14,229 nt of DNA from an uncultured Erysipelotrichaceae bacterium (GCA_902800255.1 CADCDV010000003.1:1-14229), one strand, 5' to 3'. Positions 1 through 6,616 are shown, numbered from the stretch's first letter. Numbers and translations are program-made. Notes: generated by a model from the letters alone, not told the origin.

Positions 1-2
1 TC

Positions 3-38
3 GAAGACAAAAGCCGCGGAAGCGACTACGGCGACTAA
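3..38 (+). CDS. C-terminal end of an upstream gene (partial)
   Basis: The frame starting at position 3 reads 11 codons (EDKSRGSDYGD) and stops with TAA at 36-38. A strong bidirectional terminator begins 15 bases later. The tail is hydrophilic and rich in Asp, Glu, Lys, Ser and Gly, as expected for a disordered C-terminus. No function can be assigned. Frame 1 stays open across the terminator, so the reading frame is inferred mainly from the stop-then-terminator arrangement. Confidence 0.4.
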   Translation, partial: EDKSRGSDYGD

Positions 39-53
39 TAAGCAAAAAGAAAA

Positions 54-81
54 CGCCCCACCGAGTGGTGAGGCGCTTTTT
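54..81. terminator. Bidirectional intrinsic terminator
   Basis: The arms CGCCcCACC (54-62) and GGTGaGGCG (67-75) pair as 8 base pairs with one C/A mismatch around a GAGT loop. Five T residues (77-81) follow on the + strand. A-rich sequence at 44-53 gives a U-run on the minus strand. It therefore ends both the partial + strand gene and the convergent minus-strand gene that stops at 90. Confidence 0.85.
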
Positions 82-89
82 ATTTACGC

Positions 90-1253
90 TTATTCTTCGT
101 ATTGAGGACGAAGCTGTCTTGTGCTCATCCACATGGTTCTCATACCAAGTAAGAAGAGGAAGATGAACATCGCAAATCGAGATAAGAATGGGATGAATCC
201 AATAAGTGAGAGAAGACCTGGCGCAAGGGATTCCCAATAGCTGATCTTCTGGGTCTGCCAGAAGGTGAGAATGCGATTTGGATTATGTTTGCCTCTGGTC
301 ATGAGGAAGATGAGTAAGCCATAGAGGAAGACAAGGCCGACGTTGATGGCAAAGGCGATGCCAGTGTAACTCCAGGCCATGGTGTTCTTGGTGCTTTCAT
401 AAGAAGCGGCAAAGAATCCTTTGTATGATTCAAGAACATCATTTCTATGTTCAGCGGTGCCGTAAGAGTGCTCATATTCCTCGCCTTTCATATTCTTGGA
501 ATAGAGGTCTTTGAGGTCGAATTTGTCAGGGAAATCGTATTTTCCTTGGACAGCGGAAACGTATGAAGAAACTCCGTCAGGTTTCTTTATAGCAACGAAG
601 GATTCCTCGCTGAAGACGATGATGTTGGTTGCCCAAGTGACTTCATCGGTGTTGAGCCCAGCATTTGGATCGTTCTTATCAAGGATGTTAGCAGCAGTGT
701 AAGCGTAGACGGTTGATCCAGAGAGCTTAGCGGCGCTGACGTAGTAAACGACGAGGTCACAATAAGTGACATCTTTCATGGTTGGCTTACCAGCAGTCTC
801 GCTTCCTTCGGCAACGAGCTTGGATTCTTTGACGGTGTAGTAGTGGCTGTAATGGTCGGCCTGGTTTCCGTCTTTGTCCTTGCAAACCTTTTTCCAGCTT
901 TCTTCGTTAACGGTCAATTTGCCGTTTTCGAAGGACATTGAGACGTTTTCGTCGTTAAGGGTTTTCTCGAATTCGGTTAAGGAAGTGTCGAGGCTGTAAT
1001 TTGAGCCGTCGAAGAAGGCCGCTCCAGACCTGGTGAAGTAGATGACCATCGTTGGGATGGTGGCGATAATGCAGGCCACGATAGCCACGATGATGGCAGC
1101 ATACCAAGGCTTTTTAGTGGAGCCTTCGATACATCTGTCGTTAGAGAAGAGGGTGCTGAAAAGGAACTTGATATTAGCCCAAAGTCCCGATGACTTCTTT
1201 TCTTTTTGTTGTGTTGGTTTAACTGTTGTCGCTTTTATTTTTCTTTTTGCCAT
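90..1253 (-). CDS. DUF1189-like integral membrane protein
   Basis: This 387-residue membrane protein has a Lys-rich cytoplasmic N-terminus (1-22) and an amphipathic Phe-rich stretch (24-37). One membrane helix lies at about 51-73 (WYAAIIVAIVACIIATIPTM), followed by a large polar, probably extracellular domain (75-290). Hydrophobic segments follow at about 294-318 and 340-372. An N-terminal helix ending in Ile-Pro, a long extracytoplasmic loop and C-terminal helices resemble the DUF1189 family of Firmicutes. Members I know are nearer 250-270 residues, so this one has an enlarged loop; the family call is tentative and no biochemical role is claimed. No Shine-Dalgarno sequence precedes the ATG. 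A TAAAAT hexamer lies 12 bases upstream (1266-1271), with another -10-like TATAAA at 1301-1306. It is transcribed alone, divergently from tmRNA. Confidence 0.85.
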   Translation of the reverse strand: MAKRKIKATTVKPTQQKEKKSSGLWANIKFLFSTLFSNDRCIEGSTKKPWYAAIIVAIVACIIATIPTMVIYFTRSGAAFFDGSNYSLDTSLTEFEKTLNDENVSMSFENGKLTVNEESWKKVCKDKDGNQADHYSHYYTVKESKLVAEGSETAGKPTMKDVTYCDLVVYYVSAAKLSGSTVYAYTAANILDKNDPNAGLNTDEVTWATNIIVFSEESFVAIKKPDGVSSYVSAVQGKYDFPDKFDLKDLYSKNMKGEEYEHSYGTAEHRNDVLESYKGFFAASYESTKNTMAWSYTGIAFAINVGLVFLYGLLIFLMTRGKHNPNRILTFWQTQKISYWESLAPGLLSLIGFIPFLSRFAMFIFLFLLGMRTMWMSTRQLRPQYEE

Positions 1254-1300
1254 AGTTGTTTCGTAATTTTACGCAATGAAACTCTACAACAAACTCAGGG

Positions 1301-1306
1301 TTTATA
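1301..1306 (-). promoter_or_regulatory. Candidate -10 of the DUF1189-like gene
   Basis: The minus strand reads TATAAA here, which would give a leader of roughly 40 bases before the ATG at 1253. A second -10-like hexamer, TAAAAT at 1266-1271, would give a leader of only about 5 bases. Neither has a good -35 box, so the true start site is uncertain. Confidence 0.3.
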
Positions 1307-1341
1307 CAATTAAACCTTTTAGGTTTGGAAAAAGGAAAAAG

Positions 1342-1369
1342 TTGCGTATGAACCAAAATTGGTTATACT
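1342..1369 (+). promoter_or_regulatory. Probable promoter of the tmRNA gene
   Basis: TTGCGT (1342-1347) and TATACT (1364-1369) are separated by 16 bases and fit a housekeeping sigma factor promoter. Transcription would start near 1376, leaving a 5' leader of about 33 bases to be removed by RNase P before the mature tmRNA end at 1409. The inverted repeat AACCAA-AA-TTGGTT (1351-1364) fills the spacer and touches the -10 box. Confidence 0.6.
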
Positions 1370-1408
1370 AAATCACCCAAGCACAAACTTGGGATTGTTC
1401 TAATAGTT

Positions 1409-1809
1409 GGGGTCGTTCCGGTTTTGACGGGGGATTGATCTGGCCTGGATTGCAGTGGTCTGATAAACCTTAAGATCAAAAACCAATAACTGACAACAGT
1501 TATATCCATGCGAACCGCGCTATGCGCGCTTCGTACGCTTGCGCTTAATCAGTAACCTGAGGGTTTCCTGGCATAGATCCAGGAGCAGCGTGTCCTTCGC
1601 TTGATTCGTGCCTCTCAAGCGTTTCGGGCATCATACAAAGGCAATAGCCACGTACCTTTGACTAGAGGGAAATGGTGAAATTCAACTGGTCTAGCTTTCC
1701 GCTCTTTGACTTCGTCATAGCGGTGAGTTAAATTCCGACGAAGCCTAAACTGTAGGCGTCCTCGTTGGAGATCCTTCGGACGCGAGTTCGACTCTCGCCG
1801 GCTCCACCA
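1409..1809 (+). ncRNA. ssrA: Transfer-messenger RNA (tmRNA)
   Basis: tmRNA rescues ribosomes stalled on broken mRNA: it is charged with alanine, acts with SmpB, and encodes a tag that marks the product for proteolysis. The 5' end GGGGTCG (1409-1415) pairs with CGGCTCC (1799-1805) as an acceptor stem with two G-U pairs. A T-arm with stem GCGAG/CTCGC and loop TTCGACT lies at 1782-1798, and CCA is encoded at 1807-1809. The 5' region GGTCGTTCCGGTTTTGACGG is the typical tmRNA start. The likely resume codon is GAC at 1492-1494 after TAACT. The reading frame ends with TAA at 1546-1548 and gives DNSYIHANRAMRASYACA, preceded by the charged alanine. The single continuous chain is the standard one-piece form. 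Confidence 0.95.
1492..1548 (+). other. tmRNA proteolysis-tag reading frame
   Basis: Eighteen codons from GAC to the TAA stop encode DNSYIHANRAMRASYACA inside the tmRNA. The TAACT bases before GAC match the position of the resume signal (TAGTC in E. coli). The tag ends Tyr-Ala-Cys-Ala rather than the usual Ala-Leu-Ala-Ala. The frame is chosen because it is open, has the right length and ends in a small hydrophobic motif. Confidence 0.75.
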
Positions 1810-1821
1810 ACCAATAAAATC

Positions 1822-1844
1822 CCAGGCTCGAGGCCTGGTTTTTT
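1822..1844 (+). terminator. Terminator of the tmRNA gene
   Basis: CCAGGC (1822-1827) and GCCTGG (1833-1838) form a perfect 6 bp stem with a 5-base loop, followed by six T residues (1839-1844). It lies 13 bases after the encoded CCA end. Confidence 0.85.
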
Positions 1845-1864
1845 ATATTCAACGAAAATGAATG

Positions 1865-1920
1865 TATTAATCTCCTACCACATAGTGGTAAGATTTTTTT
1901 GTTATCTCAGGAGATTTATA
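1865..1920 (+). promoter_or_regulatory. Leader hairpin that could hide the MscS ribosome binding site
   Basis: AATCTCCT (1869-1876) is the exact reverse complement of AGGAGATT (1909-1916), which contains the Shine-Dalgarno sequence. After one mismatch, three more pairs (1865-1867 with 1918-1920) carry the helix to the first base of the ATG. A smaller hairpin TACCAC-ATA-GTGGTA (1876-1890) sits inside, followed by AGATTTTTTT. The structure could limit translation, or the inner hairpin could act as a weak terminator. It matters only if transcription begins before 1865; a TATATT hexamer at 1844-1849 would allow that. Confidence 0.45.
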
Positions 1921-2933
1921 TGTCAAACCTCAAAGAAAAATGGCTTTCAATGTCCAAGAGACAGAAAGTCAACCTCATCACAGGAATCGTTTTATGGATT
2001 CTTGCCGTCGCTTATGTTGTTGTCATGAGCTTGGCTCCAACCATTTGGCCAAAATCCACCATCGCAACGAGCCTTACCCTTTCCGTTCCAATGACTGGCG
2101 GCTTCGATGATGTCTGGCCACGCATCCTCGGCAGCATCTATTACATCTGCCTTTGCATGGGCATCGCTAATGCGCTCAACCTCATCCTCCGTCTTCCAAA
2201 AGGAGTTTCCTCCAAAACCAAGACAACCCTCAGCCTCTTAGCTTCCTTTGCCCGTTACGCCGGACTCATTGTTTCAATCCTTCTCGTTATTGCCGTTTGG
2301 GGCGTTAACTCAACCGCACTTCTTGTTAGCGCTGGCATCATCGCTCTTATCATTGGTCTTGGTGCCCAGTCGCTTATCAGTGACATCGTCGCTGGTCTTA
2401 ACATCGTCTTCGAAAGCGAATTCAAAGTCGGCGATATCGTCGTCATCGATGACTATTACGGAACCGTTACCGAAATCGGTCTTACCACGACCAAGATTGT
2501 TGACCTTTCCGGCAACGTCAAAACCATCAATAACTCCCACATTACCACAGTCGTTAACCTCAGTGAGAACCCATCCCTCGCTTTAGCGGTCATCACCATC
2601 GACTACAACGAGAACCTTCCACGCGTTGAGGAAATCATCCGTAACAACCTCAATGAGATCAAAGCCAACATCCCTCAGATGGTTGGTGAACCTGAATACC
2701 TCGGTGTCTCCTCCTTAAGCGCTTCGAGCGTCGATCTTAAGATTGCTTGTCACTGCGACGAGAAAGACAGATTTGCTGTTGAACGTGCTCTTAACAGAGA
2801 GCTTTACCTCCTCTTCGTCAACAACGGAGTCGACATCCCATTCAACCAGATCTCCCTTTCTTACCGCGATCCTTCCGAAAAGAGAGAAAACCCAAAATCT
2901 GCTGCAAAACCTGCACAGAATTCTGAAAACTAA
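1920..2933 (+). CDS. MscS-family small-conductance mechanosensitive channel
   Basis: This 337-residue membrane channel releases ions and small solutes when membrane tension rises during osmotic downshock. Hydrophobic helices lie at about 18-38, 70-90 and 103-128. They are followed by the Gly/Ala-rich pore-lining helix (about 132-165, with LVSAGIIALIIGLGAQSLIS) and the conserved FESEFKVGDIV segment leading into the beta domain (to about 215). A mixed alpha/beta C-terminal domain (about 220-316) and a short charged tail end the protein. Homologues assemble as heptamers. The ATG at 1920 is preferred over the one at 1899 because AGGAG (1909-1913) sits 6 bases upstream of it. The ribosome binding site may be buried in a leader hairpin. 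The downstream surface-protein gene begins 19 bases after the stop. Confidence 0.93.
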   Translation: MSNLKEKWLSMSKRQKVNLITGIVLWILAVAYVVVMSLAPTIWPKSTIATSLTLSVPMTGGFDDVWPRILGSIYYICLCMGIANALNLILRLPKGVSSKTKTTLSLLASFARYAGLIVSILLVIAVWGVNSTALLVSAGIIALIIGLGAQSLISDIVAGLNIVFESEFKVGDIVVIDDYYGTVTEIGLTTTKIVDLSGNVKTINNSHITTVVNLSENPSLALAVITIDYNENLPRVEEIIRNNLNEIKANIPQMVGEPEYLGVSSLSASSVDLKIACHCDEKDRFAVERALNRELYLLFVNNGVDIPFNQISLSYRDPSEKRENPKSAAKPAQNSEN

Positions 2934-2939
2934 TACAAT
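2912..2939 (+). promoter_or_regulatory. Candidate promoter of the repeat surface protein
   Basis: TGCACA (2912-2917) and TACAAT (2934-2939) are 16 bases apart and overlap the end of the MscS gene. The predicted start near 2946 would leave a leader of only about 7 bases before the ATG at 2953, which agrees with the absence of a Shine-Dalgarno sequence there. Co-transcription with the channel gene is the alternative. Confidence 0.35.
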
Positions 2940-2952
2940 TTCCTGACATTTT

Positions 2953-5445
2953 ATGGGCGACTATACCAACCGTTACTATGGAGGAATTAACAAGGAGTGC
3001 CAAATCCGCTCCAATACTTTTCATAGTCACGCAAACGCCCATCACGTCTCCATAGATACGAAAAAACTTGAGGAACAGGAGACTCTCTCGTCGGCGAGTT
3101 CAACCGCTGCTCAAACAGCAACTACCGCGGCTACGACAACGACTACCGCTGCTGCCTCTTCAACTGCTGCCGTCAGCACCAGCGCAGCTGTTGCCGGTGG
3201 AACTGCAGCAGCAGTGGCCACAGCTACAGTTGTGGTTGTCGCTTCAGCCATCTTTGTTCCATCCGTTAATGAGTTCAAATACGAGAGCACGGCCAATACC
3301 CTCTCCTATTCTTTCGAATTAAATTACAAGAACGCTGACTCTGCTGTCGTAGTTCTTGAAAATCGTCTCGAGAAATATGAGCAGTTCTTTGAGCTCGAAT
3401 CCTATTTCCCTGAGGAAGAGATGGCAGATAACGATGAAGGCTTCTTTGCCTTCGAGGAAGGAAGATTCACCGACCTCACTCCGTCGACAACCTACCGTCT
3501 TTCCGTCTCGGTCATAGACGGAGACAATACCTACGACGTCTTCAGTGAAAGAGTTAAGACCAACGATATTCCAGCCTCTGACTTTGTTATCACTGCGGAC
3601 TTCTCTCTTAACGAAGAGACCCAGTGTCTTGATGGAACGATCAGCATTGACGATCCGGGCCATTACTACGAAGAAGGTTCGATCTATGCCGAAATCATCG
3701 ACAACTATTCATCGTATCCTGAGATAACCGATGCAAGCGGCAACCCATTCGAAGACCATTACGATGAAGAGCGCGAGCGGCTTAGCAGGGTCTATGAGAT
3801 CTCTGATTTAAGCGCGACTCAATCCTTCTATGTCGGCGGACTTGAAGGCGGCGATAATGGACTTACCTTAGCCATCTACGCGACAAGCACCTACGAAGGA
3901 GAACCTTCTTCGAAGCCATATTTCCAAAAGAACTACGCCTACAGCGCTCCTGTAACATATGTTACCTTCAACTTCTATAACGATGACGGCACCGTCATTT
4001 GGGATACTCAAACCATCCCATATGGTGAACAGGTCTTCTACGCAGGCGAAACAAACCTCGATGAGGAAGCCGATAGAAGAAGCAGCGATACCAAAACCTA
4101 CTTCTTAGGCTGGGCGAGCTCAGTCGGAGGAGAACCGTATGACGGTGAGATGTACGCCTTCGAAGACAGAGACTACTATGCTGTCTTTGGTGAAAAGATC
4201 TACACCGTAACCATCTATGATGGTGATTACACTATTTTGCAGGTAGAGGTACCTTACGGAGAAACCTTCTGCATCCAAGAAAGCCAAGCCGCCGGCTACG
4301 ACCACTATAAAGAAGCGGATGAGAATGGCTGCTACAGCTTCGATCACTACGAAGACATTAACGGCAATATCATCTCTGAATATGATGAGATAACCATCAC
4401 GGATAATTTGGAGATCTACGCCACCTACGTAGTTACTGCCGAATCCGTCCATACGGTCTTCCTTGATTACGATGGAACCGTTCTCCAAGACAATTATCAG
4501 ATGGCCTATTACGGCATCTATTACGACTATTCGCTTCCTACAAGAGAAGGTCCGACTGCCGACGATCCGAAGTACATCTTCCTTGGATGGACCTGCGAAG
4601 AGATGGATGACCGATTGATAACCAACAACGAGATGTATGAGCTTGATGCGTCGAATTACGGTGGACAGACTTTAACGTTCACCGCGACATATGTCGAAGG
4701 CGAATACACGGTTACCTTCCTCAATGAAGACGGCACCGAAGTATTAGCCACCCAGTACGCCTATTCTGGCGATGAGGTTTACTATCCTTACGACGATCCT
4801 CAGAAAGAACCAACGGAGACCATACAATACATCTTCGTTGGATGGGACACCGTGCCTAATGGCACTCACGGATTACGTGAATTCCCATCCGTTACAGAAG
4901 ATGCCTGGTACTACGCTTGCTTCATTGAAGAAGAAAGACTGTACACAGTCACGTTCTACGATGGTCAAAGCGCAATGTATTATTCCTCTACCACCTTTGG
5001 TGAGACGTGGAGCATCGATGGAAGCGATGTCGGCAGCGAAGACTTCTGGAAAGAGCCAGATGCAAATGGTTGCTATGAGCTCGATCATTTCGAAGACGCT
5101 AATGGCAATACTATTGAGAGCAACCAGGAATTCACGATCACCGAAGACATGGACATTTATATGATCTTCACTACCTACGCCGAATCTGTTCACACCGTTT
5201 TCTATAACTGGGACGGAACGCTTCTCCAAGACGAATATCAAGAAGCCACAACGGGTATTTACTACTCAGGAGATACTCCTGAAGCACCAGAGCCTGAAGA
5301 AGAAGGCGGAATAATGGAATTCTATGGATGGCACTGCGCAGAAACAGACACTGATATCTACATTGAAGATATGTACGAATTCGATGCCAGTGACTATGCC
5401 GGAGGAACCTTAACCTTTACGGCGATATTTAACGAAATGCATTAA
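2953..5445 (+). CDS. N-terminally anchored surface protein with six InlB/Flg_new-type beta repeats
   Basis: This 830-residue, very acidic protein begins with a polar cytoplasmic segment (1-44). A striking Ala/Thr/Ser-rich low-complexity stretch (45-92) runs into one membrane helix (about 79-103). Region 105-210 looks fibronectin-III-like (LTPSTTYRLSVSV), and 212-335 is a further probable beta domain. Six repeats follow, starting near 336, 416, 498, 584, 663 and 745. Each opens with Y/H-T-V-x-F-x-x-x-D-G and most contain Y-x-F-x-G-W, as in Listeria-Bacteroides (Flg_new, InlB B) repeats. There is no signal-peptide cleavage site and no LPXTG, so the helix probably leaves the repeats outside the cell. 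Adhesion or cell-wall contact is inference. An in-frame TGA at 2944-2946 rules out an upstream extension, and no Shine-Dalgarno sequence precedes the ATG. Confidence 0.9.
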   Translation: MGDYTNRYYGGINKECQIRSNTFHSHANAHHVSIDTKKLEEQETLSSASSTAAQTATTAATTTTTAAASSTAAVSTSAAVAGGTAAAVATATVVVVASAIFVPSVNEFKYESTANTLSYSFELNYKNADSAVVVLENRLEKYEQFFELESYFPEEEMADNDEGFFAFEEGRFTDLTPSTTYRLSVSVIDGDNTYDVFSERVKTNDIPASDFVITADFSLNEETQCLDGTISIDDPGHYYEEGSIYAEIIDNYSSYPEITDASGNPFEDHYDEERERLSRVYEISDLSATQSFYVGGLEGGDNGLTLAIYATSTYEGEPSSKPYFQKNYAYSAPVTYVTFNFYNDDGTVIWDTQTIPYGEQVFYAGETNLDEEADRRSSDTKTYFLGWASSVGGEPYDGEMYAFEDRDYYAVFGEKIYTVTIYDGDYTILQVEVPYGETFCIQESQAAGYDHYKEADENGCYSFDHYEDINGNIISEYDEITITDNLEIYATYVVTAESVHTVFLDYDGTVLQDNYQMAYYGIYYDYSLPTREGPTADDPKYIFLGWTCEEMDDRLITNNEMYELDASNYGGQTLTFTATYVEGEYTVTFLNEDGTEVLATQYAYSGDEVYYPYDDPQKEPTETIQYIFVGWDTVPNGTHGLREFPSVTEDAWYYACFIEEERLYTVTFYDGQSAMYYSSTTFGETWSIDGSDVGSEDFWKEPDANGCYELDHFEDANGNTIESNQEFTITEDMDIYMIFTTYAESVHTVFYNWDGTLLQDEYQEATTGIYYSGDTPEAPEPEEEGGIMEFYGWHCAETDTDIYIEDMYEFDASDYAGGTLTFTAIFNEMH
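3958..5442 (+). repeat. Two copies of a three-repeat module within the surface protein gene
   Basis: The six beta repeats form two triplets, 3958-4701 (residues 336-583) and 4702-5442 (584-830). Repeat 2 matches repeat 5 (ADENGCYSFDHYEDINGN against PDANGCYELDHFEDANGN). Repeat 3 matches repeat 6 (ESVHTVFLDYDGTVLQD against ESVHTVFYNWDGTLLQD). Repeat 1 matches repeat 4 less closely. The units have nearly equal length, 248 and 247 codons, and have diverged in DNA sequence, so the duplication is not recent. Confidence 0.85.
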
Positions 5446-5474
5446 CACCTTATTTGATTTTATAAGGGATTTGC

Positions 5475-5504
5475 GGGGGTTATTTATTACAAAACCCCCT
5501 TTTT
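5475..5504 (+). terminator. Terminator of the surface protein gene
   Basis: GGGGGTT (5475-5481) pairs with AACCCCC (5493-5499) around an 11-base A/T-rich loop, followed by TTTTT (5500-5504). A weaker hairpin CCTTAT/ATAAGG (5448-5467) precedes it, right after the stop codon. Confidence 0.8.
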
Positions 5505-5559
5505 CTTTATTTTTTGGTTAACAGCAGTAAACTAAAGACGACGCCAAAGGAGTTTATCC

Positions 5560-5955
5560 ATGGACGAAATACTCGAAGAAGAGAAGAAGCCTTCTCAACC
5601 AAAACACACTGCTTTATTTGTTACTTCAACAATAGCCATCTTTATCGTCGCGCTTTTGTTGCTTTTCGTTTGGAGTATAAACTTCAAAGAGATAGTTGAT
5701 TCTGCGGATCAAGGAGGAGAACTCAATGGTCTCGCGATATTCTTTGCCGCCATCTTTCTTGCTTTGCCATCCTTAGTGGCGTTGGCCTTGACCGTAATAA
5801 TTTCGGCCGTCTTCGCTCCGCTGACGCTCGTTAAGCTGCGTAAGAGTTCTTCAAAGGCCTTTTCCATAGTTGGACTAGTTTATGGAATTGCTTTTATTGT
5901 TGCTGTCATAGCAACGGTTGTCCGAGCTGTTCTCTTTTTCTCGGGCATCCAATAA
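5560..5955 (+). CDS. Small three-helix membrane protein, first of a tandem paralogous pair
   Basis: The protein has 131 residues. An acidic then basic cytoplasmic N-terminus (1-16) precedes a membrane helix (about 18-38), a short polar loop with WSINFKEIV (38-46), a long hydrophobic region (57-88, one or two helices), a basic turn LRKSSSK (93-99) and a last helix (101-128). I do not recognise the family. The downstream gene encodes a paralogue sharing WSINFxEIV and LRKSSxKxFSIxGxxYGIA, which marks these as the functionally important parts. AAAGGAG (5546-5552) lies 7 bases before the ATG. The gene has its own terminator, so the pair need not be one operon. Confidence 0.85.
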   Translation: MDEILEEEKKPSQPKHTALFVTSTIAIFIVALLLLFVWSINFKEIVDSADQGGELNGLAIFFAAIFLALPSLVALALTVIISAVFAPLTLVKLRKSSSKAFSIVGLVYGIAFIVAVIATVVRAVLFFSGIQ

Positions 5956-5969
5956 AGCCTATATTCTTT

Positions 5970-5993
5970 AGCGGCCCATCAGGGTCGCTTTTT
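5970..5993 (+). terminator. Terminator after the first small membrane gene
   Basis: AGCGGCCC (5970-5977) pairs with GGGTCGCT (5982-5989), including one G-U pair, around an ATCA loop. A T-run from 5990 follows and is extended by further T residues to 6000. Confidence 0.85.
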
Positions 5994-6018
5994 GTTTTTT
6001 ATAAAGGCGACCGTCGTT

Positions 6019-6053
6019 AAGGATTTGCGATATAAAAACAAGAAATCCTTTTT
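6019..6053 (+). terminator. Terminator-like hairpin upstream of the second small membrane gene
   Basis: AAGGATTT (6019-6026) and AAATCCTT (6043-6050) form a perfect 8 bp stem with a 16-base loop, and the T-run continues to 6053. It lies 60 bases before the next ATG and 26 bases after a complete terminator, so it could be an attenuator or just a second backup terminator. The stem is A/T-rich and its strength is doubtful. Confidence 0.35.
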
Positions 6054-6112
6054 GTGGCACATCCGTGACCGTCCTTCAATAAACTTAAGGTAATCGAATA
6101 GGAGTTATATCC

Positions 6113-6520
6113 ATGGAAGAAACAATCCAACAAGAAGAGAAGACTGTCCCTTCTAAACCTAAGAAAAAGCGCATCGTTTTGTTTGTGCTTGCCACCATCG
6201 TCCTTGCCGTATGCGTATATTGCATTCTCTTTATCTGGTCCATCAATTTTCAAGAGATTGTTCAGACCGTTAAAGATGGCAATCCTGCAGACGAAATGGC
6301 CGCCATCTTGGCCGTCCTCATGCTCTCGATTCCTTTCTTAGCAGCAGGCGCCATAAACGTTTTGCTTGCCTTGATCTTTGGTCCTCTTTGCTTAGGCATG
6401 CTTCGCAAGAGCTCAATCAAAGTATTTTCAATTCTTGGCATCCTTTATGGCATTGCTCTATTTGGAACAGCCATTGCATCGGTCGCTAGAATCGTAATGT
6501 ACATCATGGGTGCAATGTAG
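6113..6520 (+). CDS. Small three-helix membrane protein, second of a tandem paralogous pair
   Basis: The protein has 135 residues and is a paralogue of the preceding gene product. A charged N-terminus (1-20, ending KPKKKR) leads to a helix (21-41), WSINFQEIV (42-50), a long hydrophobic region (62-90), LRKSSIK (97-103) and a final helix (103-132). By eye the two proteins align from WSINF to the end without obvious gaps. Conservation is highest in the WSINF motif, the LRKSS turn and YGIA in the last helix. AGGAG (6100-6104) lies 8 bases upstream. The start contexts are also alike (GGAG, then TATCCATGGA), so the duplication included the translation initiation region. The family and function are unknown to me. 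Confidence 0.85.
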   Translation: MEETIQQEEKTVPSKPKKKRIVLFVLATIVLAVCVYCILFIWSINFQEIVQTVKDGNPADEMAAILAVLMLSIPFLAAGAINVLLALIFGPLCLGMLRKSSIKVFSILGILYGIALFGTAIASVARIVMYIMGAM

Positions 6521-6540
6521 AAGAAAAAACTAAAACAGAG

Positions 6541-6575
6541 AAACGCACGGAAACAAACGCCGTGCGTTTTCTTTT
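6541..6575 (+). terminator. Terminator after the second small membrane gene
   Basis: AAACGCACGG (6541-6550) pairs perfectly over 10 bp with CCGTGCGTTT (6560-6569), with a 9-base loop and T-rich sequence TCTTTTT after it. Confidence 0.9.
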
Positions 6576-6585
6576 TAAACAACTC

Positions 6586-6616
6586 CTTACAATTTACCCA
6601 AAAAATGAGATATTAT
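6586..6616 (+). promoter_or_regulatory. Candidate promoter of the coiled-coil protein gene
   Basis: TATTAT (6611-6616) is a reasonable -10 box. The best upstream element, CTTACA (6586-6591), is 19 bases away, which is long. The leader would be about 90 bases. I see no other structure in it. Confidence 0.35.

Noticed and set aside
1899..1919. An earlier ATG for the MscS gene
   Set aside because: It lacks an SD sequence, while AGGAG is well placed for the ATG at 1920. The seven extra codons run through the SD itself.
1765..2028. A + strand open frame crossing the tmRNA 3' end and the MscS start
   Set aside because: It overlaps the tmRNA T-arm, acceptor and terminator and the MscS start in another frame. 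It is an artefact of structured RNA sequence.
3111..3296. A minus-strand open frame rich in Val/Ala opposite the surface protein
   Set aside because: It is the mirror of the Ala/Thr/Ser codon run on the + strand, has no ribosome binding site and lies wholly within a well-supported gene.
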